Shown: piece after piece, positions 16,606-25,354 of the stretch | Layout of the letters: each line of letters begins with the position of its first letter | Position numbering within the stretch: the first letter of the stretch is position 1 | NCBI GenBank assembly: GCA_022827275.1 | Contig: JAJDTG010000015.1 | Location: 83,619-147,618, forward strand | DNA from: Candidatus Dadabacteria bacterium | GTDB lineage: Bacteria; Desulfobacterota_D; UBA1144; Nemesobacterales; Nemesobacteraceae | DNA length: 64,000 nucleotides | Direction: 5' to 3' | The notes under the pieces: model-generated | Databases searched by the model: none | What the model was told of the DNA's origin: nothing | What the model saw: the letters and a program-made list of their open reading frames with translations, nothing else | Program-made: the position numbers and the translations under genes

Positions 16606-18282
16606 ATGCTTGTTGAACTCAGGCTTAAGAATTTCGCCATAATAGACGAGATTTCCATTGGTTTCGGGGCAAACCTGAACATAATTACGGGAGAGACGGG
16701 CACAGGGAAATCCCTGATTGTTGACGCTATAAACATAATCCTCGGTGACAAGTTTACGGCGGACCACGTTAAATCAGCCGACATGCAGACATCGGTGGAA
16801 GCCCTTTTCGAAGTTCCGGATGACTGCGGTATCGGGGAGAAACTCGAGCAGTTCGGCATCGGGGAGGGAGAAGGCGAGCTTGTCATAAAAAGGGTCTTTA
16901 ACCCGGGCGGCAGGAACAGGATTTATATAAACGGTTCGATGGCGACGCTCGGGACGCTCTCCGGGGTGACCGACGGACTCGTTAACATGTTCGGCCAGCA
17001 CGAACACCAGAGCCTCCTTAAGAAAAGCAATTATCTAAGCTATATAGACACCTTTTCTCAACTTGAACATGAAGTCTCCGAATACAAGGCATCCTACGCA
17101 GAACTCGTGCGTGCGGAGAATGAACTTGAGGTGCTGAGGAAAAAAGAACAGGAAGGGGCGGAAAAAGAGGATTACCTGAGGTTCCAGGCTGAAGAGATAA
17201 AAAAAGTCTCCCCCGCGCCGAACGAGGATTCCGAGCTTGAGGCGGAGAGGGTGAGGCTTGAGAACTCAGAGAGGTTCTCATCTTCGCTTGGAAGCGCGAC
17301 CGGGCTTGTGTACGAGGGGGAGAGCTCGGCGATCGGCTTTCTGAAGCAGGCACTCTCGCACCTTGAGGAGGTTTCTGACCTTGATTCATCTCTCGGGGAG
17401 CTTCGCGACAGGATTGCGGCCATACTCATAGAAACCGAGGATGTTTTCTACGGTCTGAGTGAATTCGCGGGGAAGATTGAGCATAACCCAGAGAGGCTTG
17501 AGGAGGTGCTTGCGAGGCTTGAAGAGATAACCAGGCTCAAGAGAAAGCACGGGGGCTCGATCGAGGAGATAATAAAAAAGCAGCACGAGATCGAATCCGA
17601 GCTTGAAGGTCTTGAGAATTCATCTGAGAGGCTTGGGGAAATCGAGCGGAGAAGGGATTCTCTTCGGGAGAAGGTTTCCGCTATGGCCTCTTCGATATCG
17701 GCCGCGAGAAAATCGGGGGCCGGGCGGCTTCAGGATCTTTTCTCCGGGCAGGCAGAGTCCGTGGGGCTTAAAAACGCCCGTTTCGAGGTGGAATTCTCAG
17801 AAAAGGATCTCTCGGGAGACGGCCGCGACAGCCTGCAGTTTCTTTTCTCAGCCAACCCGGGCCAGGCTCCGAGGCCCGTTAACAGGGTCGCTTCCGGCGG
17901 AGAGCTCTCAAGAATAATGCTTCTGCTTAAAAGTTTCGTTTCCACCGGCGATTCAGGCTCGATCTTCATATTCGACGAGGTGGATGCGGGCATAGGGGGA
18001 GTCGTGGCTGAGAGCATAGGGAGAAAAATAAAGGATCTCTCGGACCAGAGCCAGGTGGTGTGCATAACGCACCTCCCTCAGGTCGCCAAGTTTGCTGACA
18101 CCCACCTGCTGGTTGCGAAGGAATCCAGCGAAAGTGAAACGGATGTCTCGGTCGATGCCCTCAGCGAAGAGGAGAGGGTAATGGAAATCGGCAGGATGCT
18201 TGCCGGAAAAAGCGTGTCCGAAAAAACCTTTGAAGTTGCCCGCGAGCTTATAAAAGAAGCCGCTCGAGCTGATCTGCCGTAG
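16606..18282 (+). CDS. recN: DNA repair protein RecN
   Basis: SMC-like ATPase acting on double-strand breaks. Walker A GETGTGKS lies at ~29-36, followed by the Q-loop region and a central coiled-coil-forming stretch (~150-380, rich in Glu/Leu heptads). The ABC signature ASGGELSRIML is near 427, and Walker B FIFDEVDAGIGG near 453, then QVVCITHLPQVAKFAD. 558 aa, normal for RecN. It follows proA by 75 bp and converges with the Fic gene downstream. Confidence 0.97.
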   Translation: MLVELRLKNFAIIDEISIGFGANLNIITGETGTGKSLIVDAINIILGDKFTADHVKSADMQTSVEALFEVPDDCGIGEKLEQFGIGEGEGELVIKRVFNPGGRNRIYINGSMATLGTLSGVTDGLVNMFGQHEHQSLLKKSNYLSYIDTFSQLEHEVSEYKASYAELVRAENELEVLRKKEQEGAEKEDYLRFQAEEIKKVSPAPNEDSELEAERVRLENSERFSSSLGSATGLVYEGESSAIGFLKQALSHLEEVSDLDSSLGELRDRIAAILIETEDVFYGLSEFAGKIEHNPERLEEVLARLEEITRLKRKHGGSIEEIIKKQHEIESELEGLENSSERLGEIERRRDSLREKVSAMASSISAARKSGAGRLQDLFSGQAESVGLKNARFEVEFSEKDLSGDGRDSLQFLFSANPGQAPRPVNRVASGGELSRIMLLLKSFVSTGDSGSIFIFDEVDAGIGGVVAESIGRKIKDLSDQSQVVCITHLPQVAKFADTHLLVAKESSESETDVSVDALSEEERVMEIGRMLAGKSVSEKTFEVARELIKEAARADLP

Positions 18283-18318
18283 GGCGGTATGGAAAAACCG
18301 GCCTGAATTCAAGCGGGC

Positions 18319-19863
18319 TCACTCTTGGTCGAAACCGGCGAACCCCTCCGCCACTATAGCTTCAAGTGCGGCAGTCTGACTTTCGGTAAGCTCCGGAAAT
18401 TCTTTTTTGCGGCGTTTCTTGGGAAAGACGCCTCCGTTGCGGCGAATGAGCATGATGATGTCTTCCGCTGTCCGGTTCGGCACGTCAAAGGCGTTTATGA
18501 TCTGTTTCACGACGGCGTCGTGGCGCTTGAGGTAGTCGATTTCGCGCGGCAGGTCGGATTCTGTCGTCTGCAGAATGCAGTCGTAGAGGAATTCCGCTTC
18601 GTTCGTGCAGTCGTAGTAGCGGTAGAGATCCGAGGTATCATTTGTGACCTCCACATTGCCGTTCGGCAGAGCCCTCCAGGCTATGAACTGCATCAAGGGG
18701 CCGGAATGCGCCCGCAATGTAGCTCCGTAGTCATCTATGCGGTTCAGCATTACGGATGAAACGGGGAAAACCATCTGCGGAGGTGTAAATCCACGCTCTG
18801 CGAGGACCTGATGGATCAGGCAGCGGTGCAGGCGCCCGTTTCCGTCGGTAAACGGATGGATATATACAAACCCGAACGCCACGCAGGCGGCGTGGAGAAC
18901 GGGGTCGATCTTTGAGTTGCGCAGGCGGTCTCCGCATTCCTTGAGTGCGGTCATTACACGCTCAACATCGTCGTGACGCGTGCCGATAAACTCGGGCAGG
19001 GGTTCATAGTAGCGGTTGCGAGAGCCGAGAAACACTTCTTCGGTTCTGTATCCCGTGGTTTTTGATCGGTCGTTTCCGATCAGGATGCTGTGGAGGCGGT
19101 AAATTTCCGCATGCCGAAGGGGCCTCTGCCCAGCCTCCATAACCGCACGTCCCCATCCCTCGAGCCGATTGACCGGCGGATGTTCTCCCTCGATCTCAAA
19201 ACTCGCCCGGCTGTCTTCAAGCAGTACAAAGCTCGCGGCGCGCGCAATGAGTTGCGCGCCGACTTTTCCGATTGTATCCCGCGTCTTTGCCGAGAGATCA
19301 AGAGCAATCATTTTTTCAAGCTTCGGAGTTCGCCTTATGACGGGGCACAGTTCCCCTGTACCCAGGAGATTGTCGCGGACTCGGTGTCTCGGTGAAATCC
19401 GCCTCCCGGCTGTATAGTAGCGGTCCGGGTCAAGGGCATTGACGGCAGTGACCGCAGGCGCGTCTGCAATGTCGAGGCGCTTTCCAGTCAGAGTCTCAAA
19501 GAAAAACCATATCCTCCGCGTCGTGGCCCCCCTCGGCTTAGCGCGGATCATTTCGACAAGCGCGGTTTCGGGAACCGCCTCGAGAATTCTTTTGAGGACC
19601 AGAAGATCGATCGTTTCATGACGCATTGCGAAGGTCAGGTGTCCTTCGAGCGTTGACTCCGGGCGGTACCTCTTGTCATAGATATTCCAAGTACCGTCGC
19701 TTCGCTTGCCTCCGCGAACATGCCTTTGCGAAACGCAGGAGAGATTGCGGACTGGCGCGGCAACGTCAAGCGAGTGGGCCAAGGCGGACCAGCCGACCAG
19801 ATCTGCACCCTGTGGCAGGGGACTGCCCTGAAAGAAATCCGGTGTTGCGTCCTGTATTTGCAT
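18319..19863 (-). CDS. Fic-domain protein, canonical motif (AMPylator-type)
   Basis: The full Fic motif HPFTDGNGRLHR is at residues 336-347, predicting transfer of AMP or another nucleotide moiety to a protein hydroxyl. An inhibitory-helix motif S221-x3-E225-G226 (ASFEIEGE) precedes it, as in class II Fic proteins whose own helix blocks ATP. The N-terminal ~130 residues (STLEGHLTFAMRHETIDLL...) are an extension I cannot name. The C-terminus ends in a helical, Lys/Arg-rich segment (KKRRKKEF) that could bind nucleic acid. ATG 19863 is preceded by AAAGGA. Five phased TGTCGAAA-type repeats lie just upstream, suggesting autoregulation. GC content and codon use are closer to the core genome than to the defence islands. 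Confidence 0.9.
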   Translation of the reverse strand: MQIQDATPDFFQGSPLPQGADLVGWSALAHSLDVAAPVRNLSCVSQRHVRGGKRSDGTWNIYDKRYRPESTLEGHLTFAMRHETIDLLVLKRILEAVPETALVEMIRAKPRGATTRRIWFFFETLTGKRLDIADAPAVTAVNALDPDRYYTAGRRISPRHRVRDNLLGTGELCPVIRRTPKLEKMIALDLSAKTRDTIGKVGAQLIARAASFVLLEDSRASFEIEGEHPPVNRLEGWGRAVMEAGQRPLRHAEIYRLHSILIGNDRSKTTGYRTEEVFLGSRNRYYEPLPEFIGTRHDDVERVMTALKECGDRLRNSKIDPVLHAACVAFGFVYIHPFTDGNGRLHRCLIHQVLAERGFTPPQMVFPVSSVMLNRIDDYGATLRAHSGPLMQFIAWRALPNGNVEVTNDTSDLYRYYDCTNEAEFLYDCILQTTESDLPREIDYLKRHDAVVKQIINAFDVPNRTAEDIIMLIRRNGGVFPKKRRKKEFPELTESQTAALEAIVAEGFAGFDQE

Positions 19864-19865
19864 TG

Positions 19866-20005
19866 TTCGAAAATCCTTTATTGTTGTCGAAATATGCTAT
19901 ATAAACTCCAATTGTGTCGAGTTTCCATATTTTATCCTTCGCAATGTCGAAAATCAAGGATTTATGTCGAAAATTGTGTTGTTGGGGCTGGAAATGTCGA
20001 AAATC
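19866..20005. promoter_or_regulatory. Phased direct repeats TGTCGAAAATC upstream of the Fic gene
   Basis: Units with core TGTCGA(A/G) start at 19885, 19915, 19945, 19965 and 19995, i.e. spacings of 30, 30, 20 and 30 bp; a sixth, imperfect copy (TTCGAAAATC, 19866-19875) abuts the Fic start codon. The last three share TGTCGAAAAT. All have the same orientation, close to whole turns of the helix, as expected for a cooperatively bound operator. On the minus strand the unit reads GATTTTCGACA, so copies could also contribute -35-like TCGACA boxes. The rest of the ~300-bp gap shows no ORF. Confidence 0.65.
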
Positions 20006-20159
20006 AGTTGCGCAGTTTGAACTGTAAGTTGCCTTCAGGAAATCTAGCAGACAGGTAATTTCAAATTTGTAAAAGATATCGGGACACAGTCGATTCGAAT
20101 AAAATCCAAGGTCCGACCCCTCAAAACTCTTCCGTTTTGCTTCCTATGTGGAATGAGAA

Positions 20160-20723
20160 CTAGCTGATCGTCTTTGTCTGATAGGAGCAGAAAACCACCG
20201 CGGTAAGAACCGTTGTCCAGAGTCCGTTCTTATCCCCCACGGCGGTCTGCGTTACGTTTCTGCTTTTTACCTTGTGCCCGCTTATCTCCCATATGTCTTT
20301 CTGCTCGTCGTAACTTTTATCGGGGTCAAAGGGAGCGTTAAGGGTGGTGGCGAGCATGTAGGCGGCAAGATCTTCGGCGTATTCCCCAGCGAGGGCTTCC
20401 TTCTGCCCGTAGCTGTGGTGTTCCGAGATGTATCCATAGCGCGTCTTATCCTTCGGGATCGCAAGGCCGGTGGACGCGGCGATGAGCCTGCTGGGCTCGT
20501 TTGTGGAATTTTCGCTCATTACCACAAACGCTATCTGCCCGGGGGAGAGCATCGTGAGTCCCTGTTTTCTGCTTACGAGCTGACAGCCCGGGGGAAAAAT
20601 GCTTGACACCTTGACCAGATTGAACTGAGCGATGCCCGCGTCTCTCAAAGCAAGCTCAAAGCTTGAGAGCTTTTTCTTGTGCTTGCCTACGCCCTTGGTT
20701 ACGAAAGCTTTTGTAGGGGTCAA
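20160..20723 (-). CDS. pdaD: Pyruvoyl-dependent arginine decarboxylase
   Basis: Makes agmatine from arginine as an entry to polyamine synthesis. The 187-aa proenzyme self-cleaves at the Ser-Ser bond in [12 protein letters not shown] (~residues 38-46), creating the pyruvoyl cofactor on the second Ser. Other family blocks are [28 protein letters not shown]...[11 protein letters not shown], and [22 protein letters not shown] 20723 is backed by AAGGAG at 7 nt. It is divergent from nfo (72 bp). The protein family is best known in archaea and is scattered in bacteria. Confidence 0.92.
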   Translation of the reverse strand: MTPTKAFVTKGVGKHKKKLSSFELALRDAGIAQFNLVKVSSIFPPGCQLVSRKQGLTMLSPGQIAFVVMSENSTNEPSRLIAASTGLAIPKDKTRYGYISEHHSYGQKEALAGEYAEDLAAYMLATTLNAPFDPDKSYDEQKDIWEISGHKVKSRNVTQTAVGDKNGLWTTVLTAVVFCSYQTKTIS

Positions 20724-20795
20724 TCCACCACTCCTTATAAACCTGCATTCAAGTTATATTTACGGGGTGAATTTGTCAAACGAGGGTGAAATGCG

Positions 20796-21632
20796 ATGAA
20801 ATTCGGAGCGCATGTTTCAATAGCAGGCGGGATTGAGAATGCACCGCTTAGGGCGAGGCAGCTTGGATGTGAATGTTTTCAGATGTTCACCCGTTCGCCG
20901 AGGGGCGGCAGTCCCCCGGAGCTTGAAGATCGCCTGCTTGAGGCATTTTTTCTTAACTGCTCGGAGGTTTCCATAAGCGATTACTACGTCCACACTCCTT
21001 ACTTCATAAACCTTGCTTCCGGAAAAGAGGACCTGAGAGAAAAAAGCGTGAACCTGGTGAGGGAGGAGCTTGAGAGATCAAGCGTCCTGGGGGTGAAGTA
21101 CATGATGACCCACATAGGAAGCGCGAAGGGGCTTGAGAGAGACGTGGCGGTGGACAACGTGGTTGACTCAGTTTTGAGGGTTCTTGACGGCTACGGCGGC
21201 ACGACGGAGCTTCTGCTTGAGAACACGGCGGGGCAGGGGTACACCATAGGGGCAAGCTTCGAGGAGATTTCCCTCATACTCAAGCGCGTTGCGCATGACG
21301 GTCTCGGGGTTTGCATAGATACCGCCCACATGTTTGCCTCCGGATACGATATAAGGACCCGCGAGGGCGTTGAGGAACTGGTAGGGCGCATCGGCGCCGC
21401 GTTTGCTCCCGGGACCGTGAAACTAGTTCACGCCAATGATTCCAAGGCAGAGTTTAACTCAAGCAAGGACCGCCACGAACATATAGGAGAGGGGGAAATA
21501 GGGATTGACTGCTTCGGGGCGATGGTTAAAAACCCGTTTTTCGAAGATCTCGACATGATAGTGGAAATGCCTCCACCCGAGGTGTCAAAAGACATCGAGG
21601 TTCTTAAGGGGCTGAGGGACGGAAGTACTTAA
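20796..21632 (+). CDS. nfo: Endonuclease IV (AP endonuclease)
   Basis: Zinc-dependent TIM-barrel enzyme cutting 5' of abasic sites. Metal-ligand motifs occur in order: VHTPYF, MTHIGS, LLLENTAG, CIDTAHMFASGYD, LVHANDSK, DRHEHIGEG and VEMPPP. 278 aa, usual length (~280). The start MKFGAHVSIAGG is characteristic. Its stop is 2 bp from the convergent PurN-like gene. Confidence 0.95.
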   Translation: MKFGAHVSIAGGIENAPLRARQLGCECFQMFTRSPRGGSPPELEDRLLEAFFLNCSEVSISDYYVHTPYFINLASGKEDLREKSVNLVREELERSSVLGVKYMMTHIGSAKGLERDVAVDNVVDSVLRVLDGYGGTTELLLENTAGQGYTIGASFEEISLILKRVAHDGLGVCIDTAHMFASGYDIRTREGVEELVGRIGAAFAPGTVKLVHANDSKAEFNSSKDRHEHIGEGEIGIDCFGAMVKNPFFEDLDMIVEMPPPEVSKDIEVLKGLRDGST

Positions 21633-21634
21633 TC

Positions 21635-22393
21635 TCAGGGCGAGAGCGAAAAACCGCTTTTACCTGTCCCCTGACCGTCAACGTAGATATTGTTTTCCCC
21701 GTCAATCGCTACCCTCCCGTTTGCGATCAGATCATGGACCACGAAGGGAAACAGCTCCCATTCTCCCTGTTCTCTGATTTTCTCTTCCATCGCCGCCACG
21801 TCCCCTGTGCCGAAACCCTCAAGGGATATGTCGGCCGACTGGGCAACCGCGGTTCCGAACCTTACCTCGGGGTCGTTTTCAAGATAGACGGTGCATCTTA
21901 TACTCTTCTCTCCGTTCTCCAGTGCCTGGACGCACGCGCTTTTTCCTCTTACGAGGTAATCCTTGCTTGTGTCCCCGGGGTAGAGGTTCAAGATCCTGTT
22001 TGCGAACCTCTCGACAAACAGACGGCTAAGCCTTCTTCTGTATCCGGCAAGCACCACGAGATCTGGCTCAAGAGTCTCTTCAATCAGGGAAATGACGGCA
22101 GAATCGTAAAGAACCCGGCCGTCTTCATCGGAAGGCGGTTTCCCAATATCTGCGAAGAACTTCTCGGAACTTATGGAGGAAGTCTTGATCTTGAGCGCTT
22201 TTGCCTTTTCGAGAACCGGGGACTTGGGGTCGTTTGAGAAGACATGCTCTATGGTTCCATAGTTCTTCCCGCCTTCCTGCTTCAGCTCCGTCTGTCTTGA
22301 GTATATTTTCTCAAAATTCGTCCCTCTTCCCGAGGCGAGCACGAGAATTTTCATCGGGCGGGCGGTATCTGAGTAAAGCGGCGTTATTTGCAT
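21635..22393 (-). CDS. Diverged formyltransferase (PurN-like) protein
   Basis: The N-terminal Rossmann-like block ILVLASGRGTNFEKI and LVVLAGYRRRLSRLFVERFANRILNLYPGD recall glycinamide ribonucleotide formyltransferases. In PurN the active-site strand reads N-x-H-P-S; here it is N136-L-Y138-P-G, so the catalytic His is replaced by Tyr. The canonical SxHxVxxxxDxGP block is also not clear (RFGTAVAQSADIS). It is therefore probably not a standard PurN and its substrate is unknown. 252 aa; ATG 22393 with AGAGGA upstream, or Met14 (MKILVLASG) as an alternative. Divergent from cdsA (52 bp). Confidence 0.6.
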   Translation of the reverse strand: MQITPLYSDTARPMKILVLASGRGTNFEKIYSRQTELKQEGGKNYGTIEHVFSNDPKSPVLEKAKALKIKTSSISSEKFFADIGKPPSDEDGRVLYDSAVISLIEETLEPDLVVLAGYRRRLSRLFVERFANRILNLYPGDTSKDYLVRGKSACVQALENGEKSIRCTVYLENDPEVRFGTAVAQSADISLEGFGTGDVAAMEEKIREQGEWELFPFVVHDLIANGRVAIDGENNIYVDGQGTGKSGFSLSP

Positions 22394-22445
22394 TGATTCC
22401 TCTATCGTTTAATTTTTATGCGATTCCAAGTAAGTGTGACGCAGC

Positions 22446-23330
22446 ATGGAAGAAAGCAGAAACCTGATCACAAGAATTGCCACGGCCGTCGTTGCCGTAC
22501 CGATACTTCTTCTCATATTCTACCACGGGGGAGTGTACTATCTCGCTTTCATGTGCCTGGTTGCGGCTCTTTGCTCCGTTGAGTTCTTCGCGCTTGCGGG
22601 CCCGGATATCCGGAAGTCGAGAAGAACTTATATAACGGCTATCTCCCTGCTTCTGATCGTGAGCGCGTTTTTCGACTTCCTGCTCATGAGTTTTTTCTTC
22701 ACCTTTTTGATATTTCTTTCCATAATACTTGAATTTCGCAAAAAGGATTTCAGCGACTGCCTGCGAGACCTCGGCATGACCCTTCTGCCGCTTATATATT
22801 TCGGCTGGATGCTTGCCCACGGGGTGTTGCTGAGAAATATCCCGGGCGGCGAGGGCGCCCTGAATTACGGTTCGTTTTACGGGGCTCCGGAGGGCGTAGG
22901 GTTTTTTCTCGTGGCGCTTGCGGTCTCCTGCACTTTTCTTAACGACGCCGGAGCGTATTCCTTCGGAAAAGCTTTCGGGAAGAAGAAGCTTGCCCGTCAC
23001 ATAAGTTCGGGCAAGACCGTGGTGGGGCTCATCGGGGGATTCTTTGTTTCGGTCGTAAGCGCTTTCGTGGTGAATCTTGTATTCGGCAGCCCTCTTCCAG
23101 CCCTCTGGGTGGTCCTTTACGCGGTAATAATAGCCGGGGCCGCAGTTGCCGGCGATCTTTTCGAGTCCACCATAAAAAGGGGGGCGGGGGTGAAGGACTC
23201 CGGTTCCCTGATTCCCGGACATGGCGGGGTGCTTGACAGGTTCGACAGCCTGATATTCGTTTTCCCCTGTACATATTACACTTCACTGATCTTTTTCCAC
23301 CGTTACGGCGAGATGGTTCTATGGGGGTGA
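22446..23330 (+). CDS. cdsA: Phosphatidate cytidylyltransferase (CDP-diglyceride synthase)
   Basis: Integral membrane enzyme making CDP-diacylglycerol from CTP and phosphatidic acid. Multiple hydrophobic helices precede the signature block GDLFESTIKRGAGVKDSG...PGHGGVLDRFDSL near the C-terminus, with FLNDAGAYSFGK and HISSGKTVVG upstream. 294 aa. The neighbouring ybeY overlaps or abuts its stop, indicating cotranscription. Confidence 0.95.
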   Translation: MEESRNLITRIATAVVAVPILLLIFYHGGVYYLAFMCLVAALCSVEFFALAGPDIRKSRRTYITAISLLLIVSAFFDFLLMSFFFTFLIFLSIILEFRKKDFSDCLRDLGMTLLPLIYFGWMLAHGVLLRNIPGGEGALNYGSFYGAPEGVGFFLVALAVSCTFLNDAGAYSFGKAFGKKKLARHISSGKTVVGLIGGFFVSVVSAFVVNLVFGSPLPALWVVLYAVIIAGAAVAGDLFESTIKRGAGVKDSGSLIPGHGGVLDRFDSLIFVFPCTYYTSLIFFHRYGEMVLWG

Positions 23331-23332
23331 GT

Positions 23333-23764
23333 ATGGAGATATCCATAGTGGACAGGGAGGGATTCATTGACGCTCCAGCCAGGGAAGAGCTTGTGTCCCT
23401 GATCGAAAAAATACTCGCCTATCTCGATCTCTCCGCCCGAAGCGAGCTCTGCGTCTCGCTTGTAAGCGACGGGGACATGCGGGAGCTTAACAGGCAGTAC
23501 AGGCAGATTGACTCGACTACGGATGTTCTCTGCTTTCCGCAGAAAAACGAGGCAACCCCGGATCTTCTGGGCGATATAGTGATATCCTACCAGACGGCCC
23601 TCCGTCACTCCCGGAGGCTTGAGATCACAATGGACGAAGAACTTCGTCTGCTTATAGTCCATGCGGTCCTGCACCTGCTCGGATTTGACCACAAGAAGAA
23701 AAAAGAAAGGGAGATGATGAGGGAGAAGGAAAAAGAGGTGCTTGACTACCTTGCTGAAAGGTGA
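23333..23764 (+). CDS. ybeY: Endoribonuclease YbeY (rRNA maturation)
   Basis: Zinc metalloprotein involved in 16S rRNA 3' processing and ribosome quality control. It has the metal motif HAVLHLLGFDH (HxxxHxxGxDH) and the preceding DVLCFPQ and LGDIVIS blocks. I prefer ATG 23333 (MEISIVDRE, typical family start), preceded by GGGGTGA; an ATG at 23321 inside cdsA adds 4 residues. ~143 aa. Confidence 0.93.
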   Translation: MEISIVDREGFIDAPAREELVSLIEKILAYLDLSARSELCVSLVSDGDMRELNRQYRQIDSTTDVLCFPQKNEATPDLLGDIVISYQTALRHSRRLEITMDEELRLLIVHAVLHLLGFDHKKKKEREMMREKEKEVLDYLAER

Positions 23765-23904
23765 AAATGTGCTTAAGAAAACACCAAGATTTCCAGTCTT
23801 CGACCTTGGTAATTCTCGGCTTGCTCTTCTCATCTTCTTCCCATTTGGTAGAAATTGAATTTGTTCAAATACCATTGATATAGTATTTCTCAGGAGAGAA
23901 AACC

Positions 23905-24186
23905 ATGGCCAAGCTGAAAGAGGAAATTGCCGCTTACGAAGAAATGCGTGATGACTTGGAACTTGATCACTTTGGAAAGTGGGTCATTGTCCATGACAAG
24001 GAACTTGCCGGAACATACGACTCTTTTGAGTTGGCAGCTGAAGACGCTGTAAAACGTTTCGGTCGGGGTCCCTACCTTATACGGAAAGTCGGTGCATCAC
24101 CAATAACGCTTCCTGCTTACCTGCTGTACCACACAGATTGTAGTCCCCACAAGAAACAGTCTGAAGGAAGCAATCGTTTTCAATAA
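23905..24186 (+). CDS. Small conserved-type protein (KWVIVHDKELAGTYDSF family), possibly decayed 3' end
   Basis: 93 aa with an N-terminal half typical of a widespread small-protein family (YEEMRDDLELDHFGKWVIVHDKEL, then TYDSFELAAEDAVKRFGRGPYLIRKVG). No function is known to me. Homologues as I remember them run on in a LPAS-type hydrophobic tail. Here the sequence after residue 75 turns into a low-complexity HTDCSPHKKQ tail, suggesting 3' decay or frameshift. ATG 23905 has AGGAGAG upstream. It lies in an AT-rich stretch with HicBA. Confidence 0.6.
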   Translation: MAKLKEEIAAYEEMRDDLELDHFGKWVIVHDKELAGTYDSFELAAEDAVKRFGRGPYLIRKVGASPITLPAYLLYHTDCSPHKKQSEGSNRFQ

Positions 24187-24449
24187 CGCGGAAACCATGG
24201 GATTAAGCAACAAGGAGATGCGAGAACGCATTTCGAGAAGCAAGAAAAAAGCGGTCGAGAAAAAGAAGAAATCATAATTGTCCCCCCGATTATTCCTATA
24301 GAGATTGACCCAGTTATACAGACCGTAGTACAGACCACGACCTAGGTTGTTCTGGCAATCGCAACTTGATTTTCTTTTCTAGATTGATATATCTTTTTAG
24401 AGTCAAAATGGACCGGTTGTTTAACTGCATGTCGGGAGGGCAGATCTAA
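24187..24449. other. Spacer with a possible 26-codon ORF remnant (24197-24277)
   Basis: Between the 93-aa gene and hicB. A short frame at 24197-24277 encodes a Lys-rich 26-residue peptide (ends KKAVEKKKKS) that may be the remnant of a larger gene. No supported gene otherwise. AT-rich sequence before hicB (24360-24449) probably carries its promoter. Confidence 0.4.
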
Positions 24450-24710
24450 ATGGAGAATCTAGTTTTTGAGGTTTCTTGGGATGAGGAAGCCGAGGTCTGG
24501 TACACTTCGGAAACTCCCATTCAAGGGGCAATGGCCGAGGCTCCGACTCTTGAAGAGTTAAGCAAAAAGCTGTCTGTGATTATTCCTGAAGTGCTAGCTG
24601 TAGATCGGGAAACGGAGGCTACTCACTCTGTCTTTGCTTCAAGCAAAACTCCCAAAGAAAATCCTTTGCCTTTTATAGTGAGATCCCTGCATTATACACA
24701 CGCAACTTAG
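24450..24710 (+). CDS. hicB: HicB-like antitoxin (DUF1902 type)
   Basis: 86 aa: FEVSWDEEAEVWYTSETPIQGAMAEAPTLEELSKKL followed by IIPEVL matches the DUF1902/HicB-like partial RNase-H fold that neutralises HicA. ATG 24450 follows GGGAGGG. Its TAG stop shares its final G with the GTG start of the next gene (TAGTG), typical of a toxin-antitoxin pair. Unusually, no DNA-binding domain is attached, as expected of this short type. Confidence 0.8.
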   Translation: MENLVFEVSWDEEAEVWYTSETPIQGAMAEAPTLEELSKKLSVIIPEVLAVDRETEATHSVFASSKTPKENPLPFIVRSLHYTHAT

Positions 24711-24904
24711 TGGCTACCTATACTCCCAAGGTAAAGAAAATTTTGAGAAGACACGGATTCTCTTTTCATAGATCAGGAAAAGGAGATCACGAGATCTGGC
24801 TAAATCCAGAAACCAGAATAAAAGCAACCGTCGATGGCAAGATAAAATCCCGGCACTTTGCAAACAGGATTCTTAAGAATGCAGGGATTGATGAAACCGT
24901 CTGA
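24710..24904 (+). CDS. hicA: HicA-like mRNA interferase toxin
   Basis: 64 aa, double-stranded-RNA-binding-like fold. KVKKILRRHGFSFHRSGKGDHEIW contains the family's glycine-rich loop and putative catalytic His27; KSRHFANRILKNAGI matches the C-terminal helix. Translation is coupled to hicB by a 1-nt overlap. GTG start. Predicted to cleave mRNA when antitoxin is lost. Confidence 0.85.
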   Translation: MATYTPKVKKILRRHGFSFHRSGKGDHEIWLNPETRIKATVDGKIKSRHFANRILKNAGIDETV

Positions 24905-24988
24905 CCCCCCTTTTTTCTCTCATTTATGTAACATTGTATATGACCCTCGAATTTCTAGTATTAAGGGAATTTTTCAAAGGTTAAATCG

Positions 24989-25315
24989 ATGGGAACCATG
25001 GCATTAACGCGTAGTTTCAGGGAGATAGTAAAGGAGCGTGCGATGGGAGACCCCGAGTTCCGCGTCGGGCTTCTGACCGAAGCGATTGAGTGCGTGCTCA
25101 ATGATCAAATCGACGTAGCGAAGGTATTGCTGCGAGACTATGTTAACGCGACAGTCGGTTTCGAGGAGCTTGGAGTTCTTACGAAGAAAAACCCGAAGAG
25201 CTTGATGCGCATGCTCAGTCCGGGAGGAAACCCGAGTCTTAAGAATATTTCCTCTCTGCTGGCACCTTTAAAAGAACATGAAGGAGTCAAGCTCCACGTG
25301 CATGCAGTCAGATAA
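24989..25315 (+). CDS. HTH addiction-module antidote protein (HI1420/HigA type)
   Basis: 108 aa: LTRSFREIVKERAMGDPEFRVGLLTEAIECVLN...DVAKVLLRDYVNATVGFEELGVLTKKNPKSLMRML...GNPSLKN is a Cro/C1-type helix-turn-helix of the family usually paired with HigB/RelE toxins. No cognate toxin is visible within 100 bp on either side, so it is an orphan or acts alone. ATG 24989 has AAAGG at ~10 nt; ATG 24998 (MALTRSF) is the alternative. Confidence 0.8.
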   Translation: MGTMALTRSFREIVKERAMGDPEFRVGLLTEAIECVLNDQIDVAKVLLRDYVNATVGFEELGVLTKKNPKSLMRMLSPGGNPSLKNISSLLAPLKEHEGVKLHVHAVR

Positions 25316-25354
25316 TCAATACGTCCACGCAGGAGGTGGAGTAGGGAGTTCCGG

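Noticed and set aside
22416..23222. 268-codon minus-strand ORF inside cdsA
   Set aside because: Complement of the cdsA frame; no ribosome-binding site or recognizable domain.
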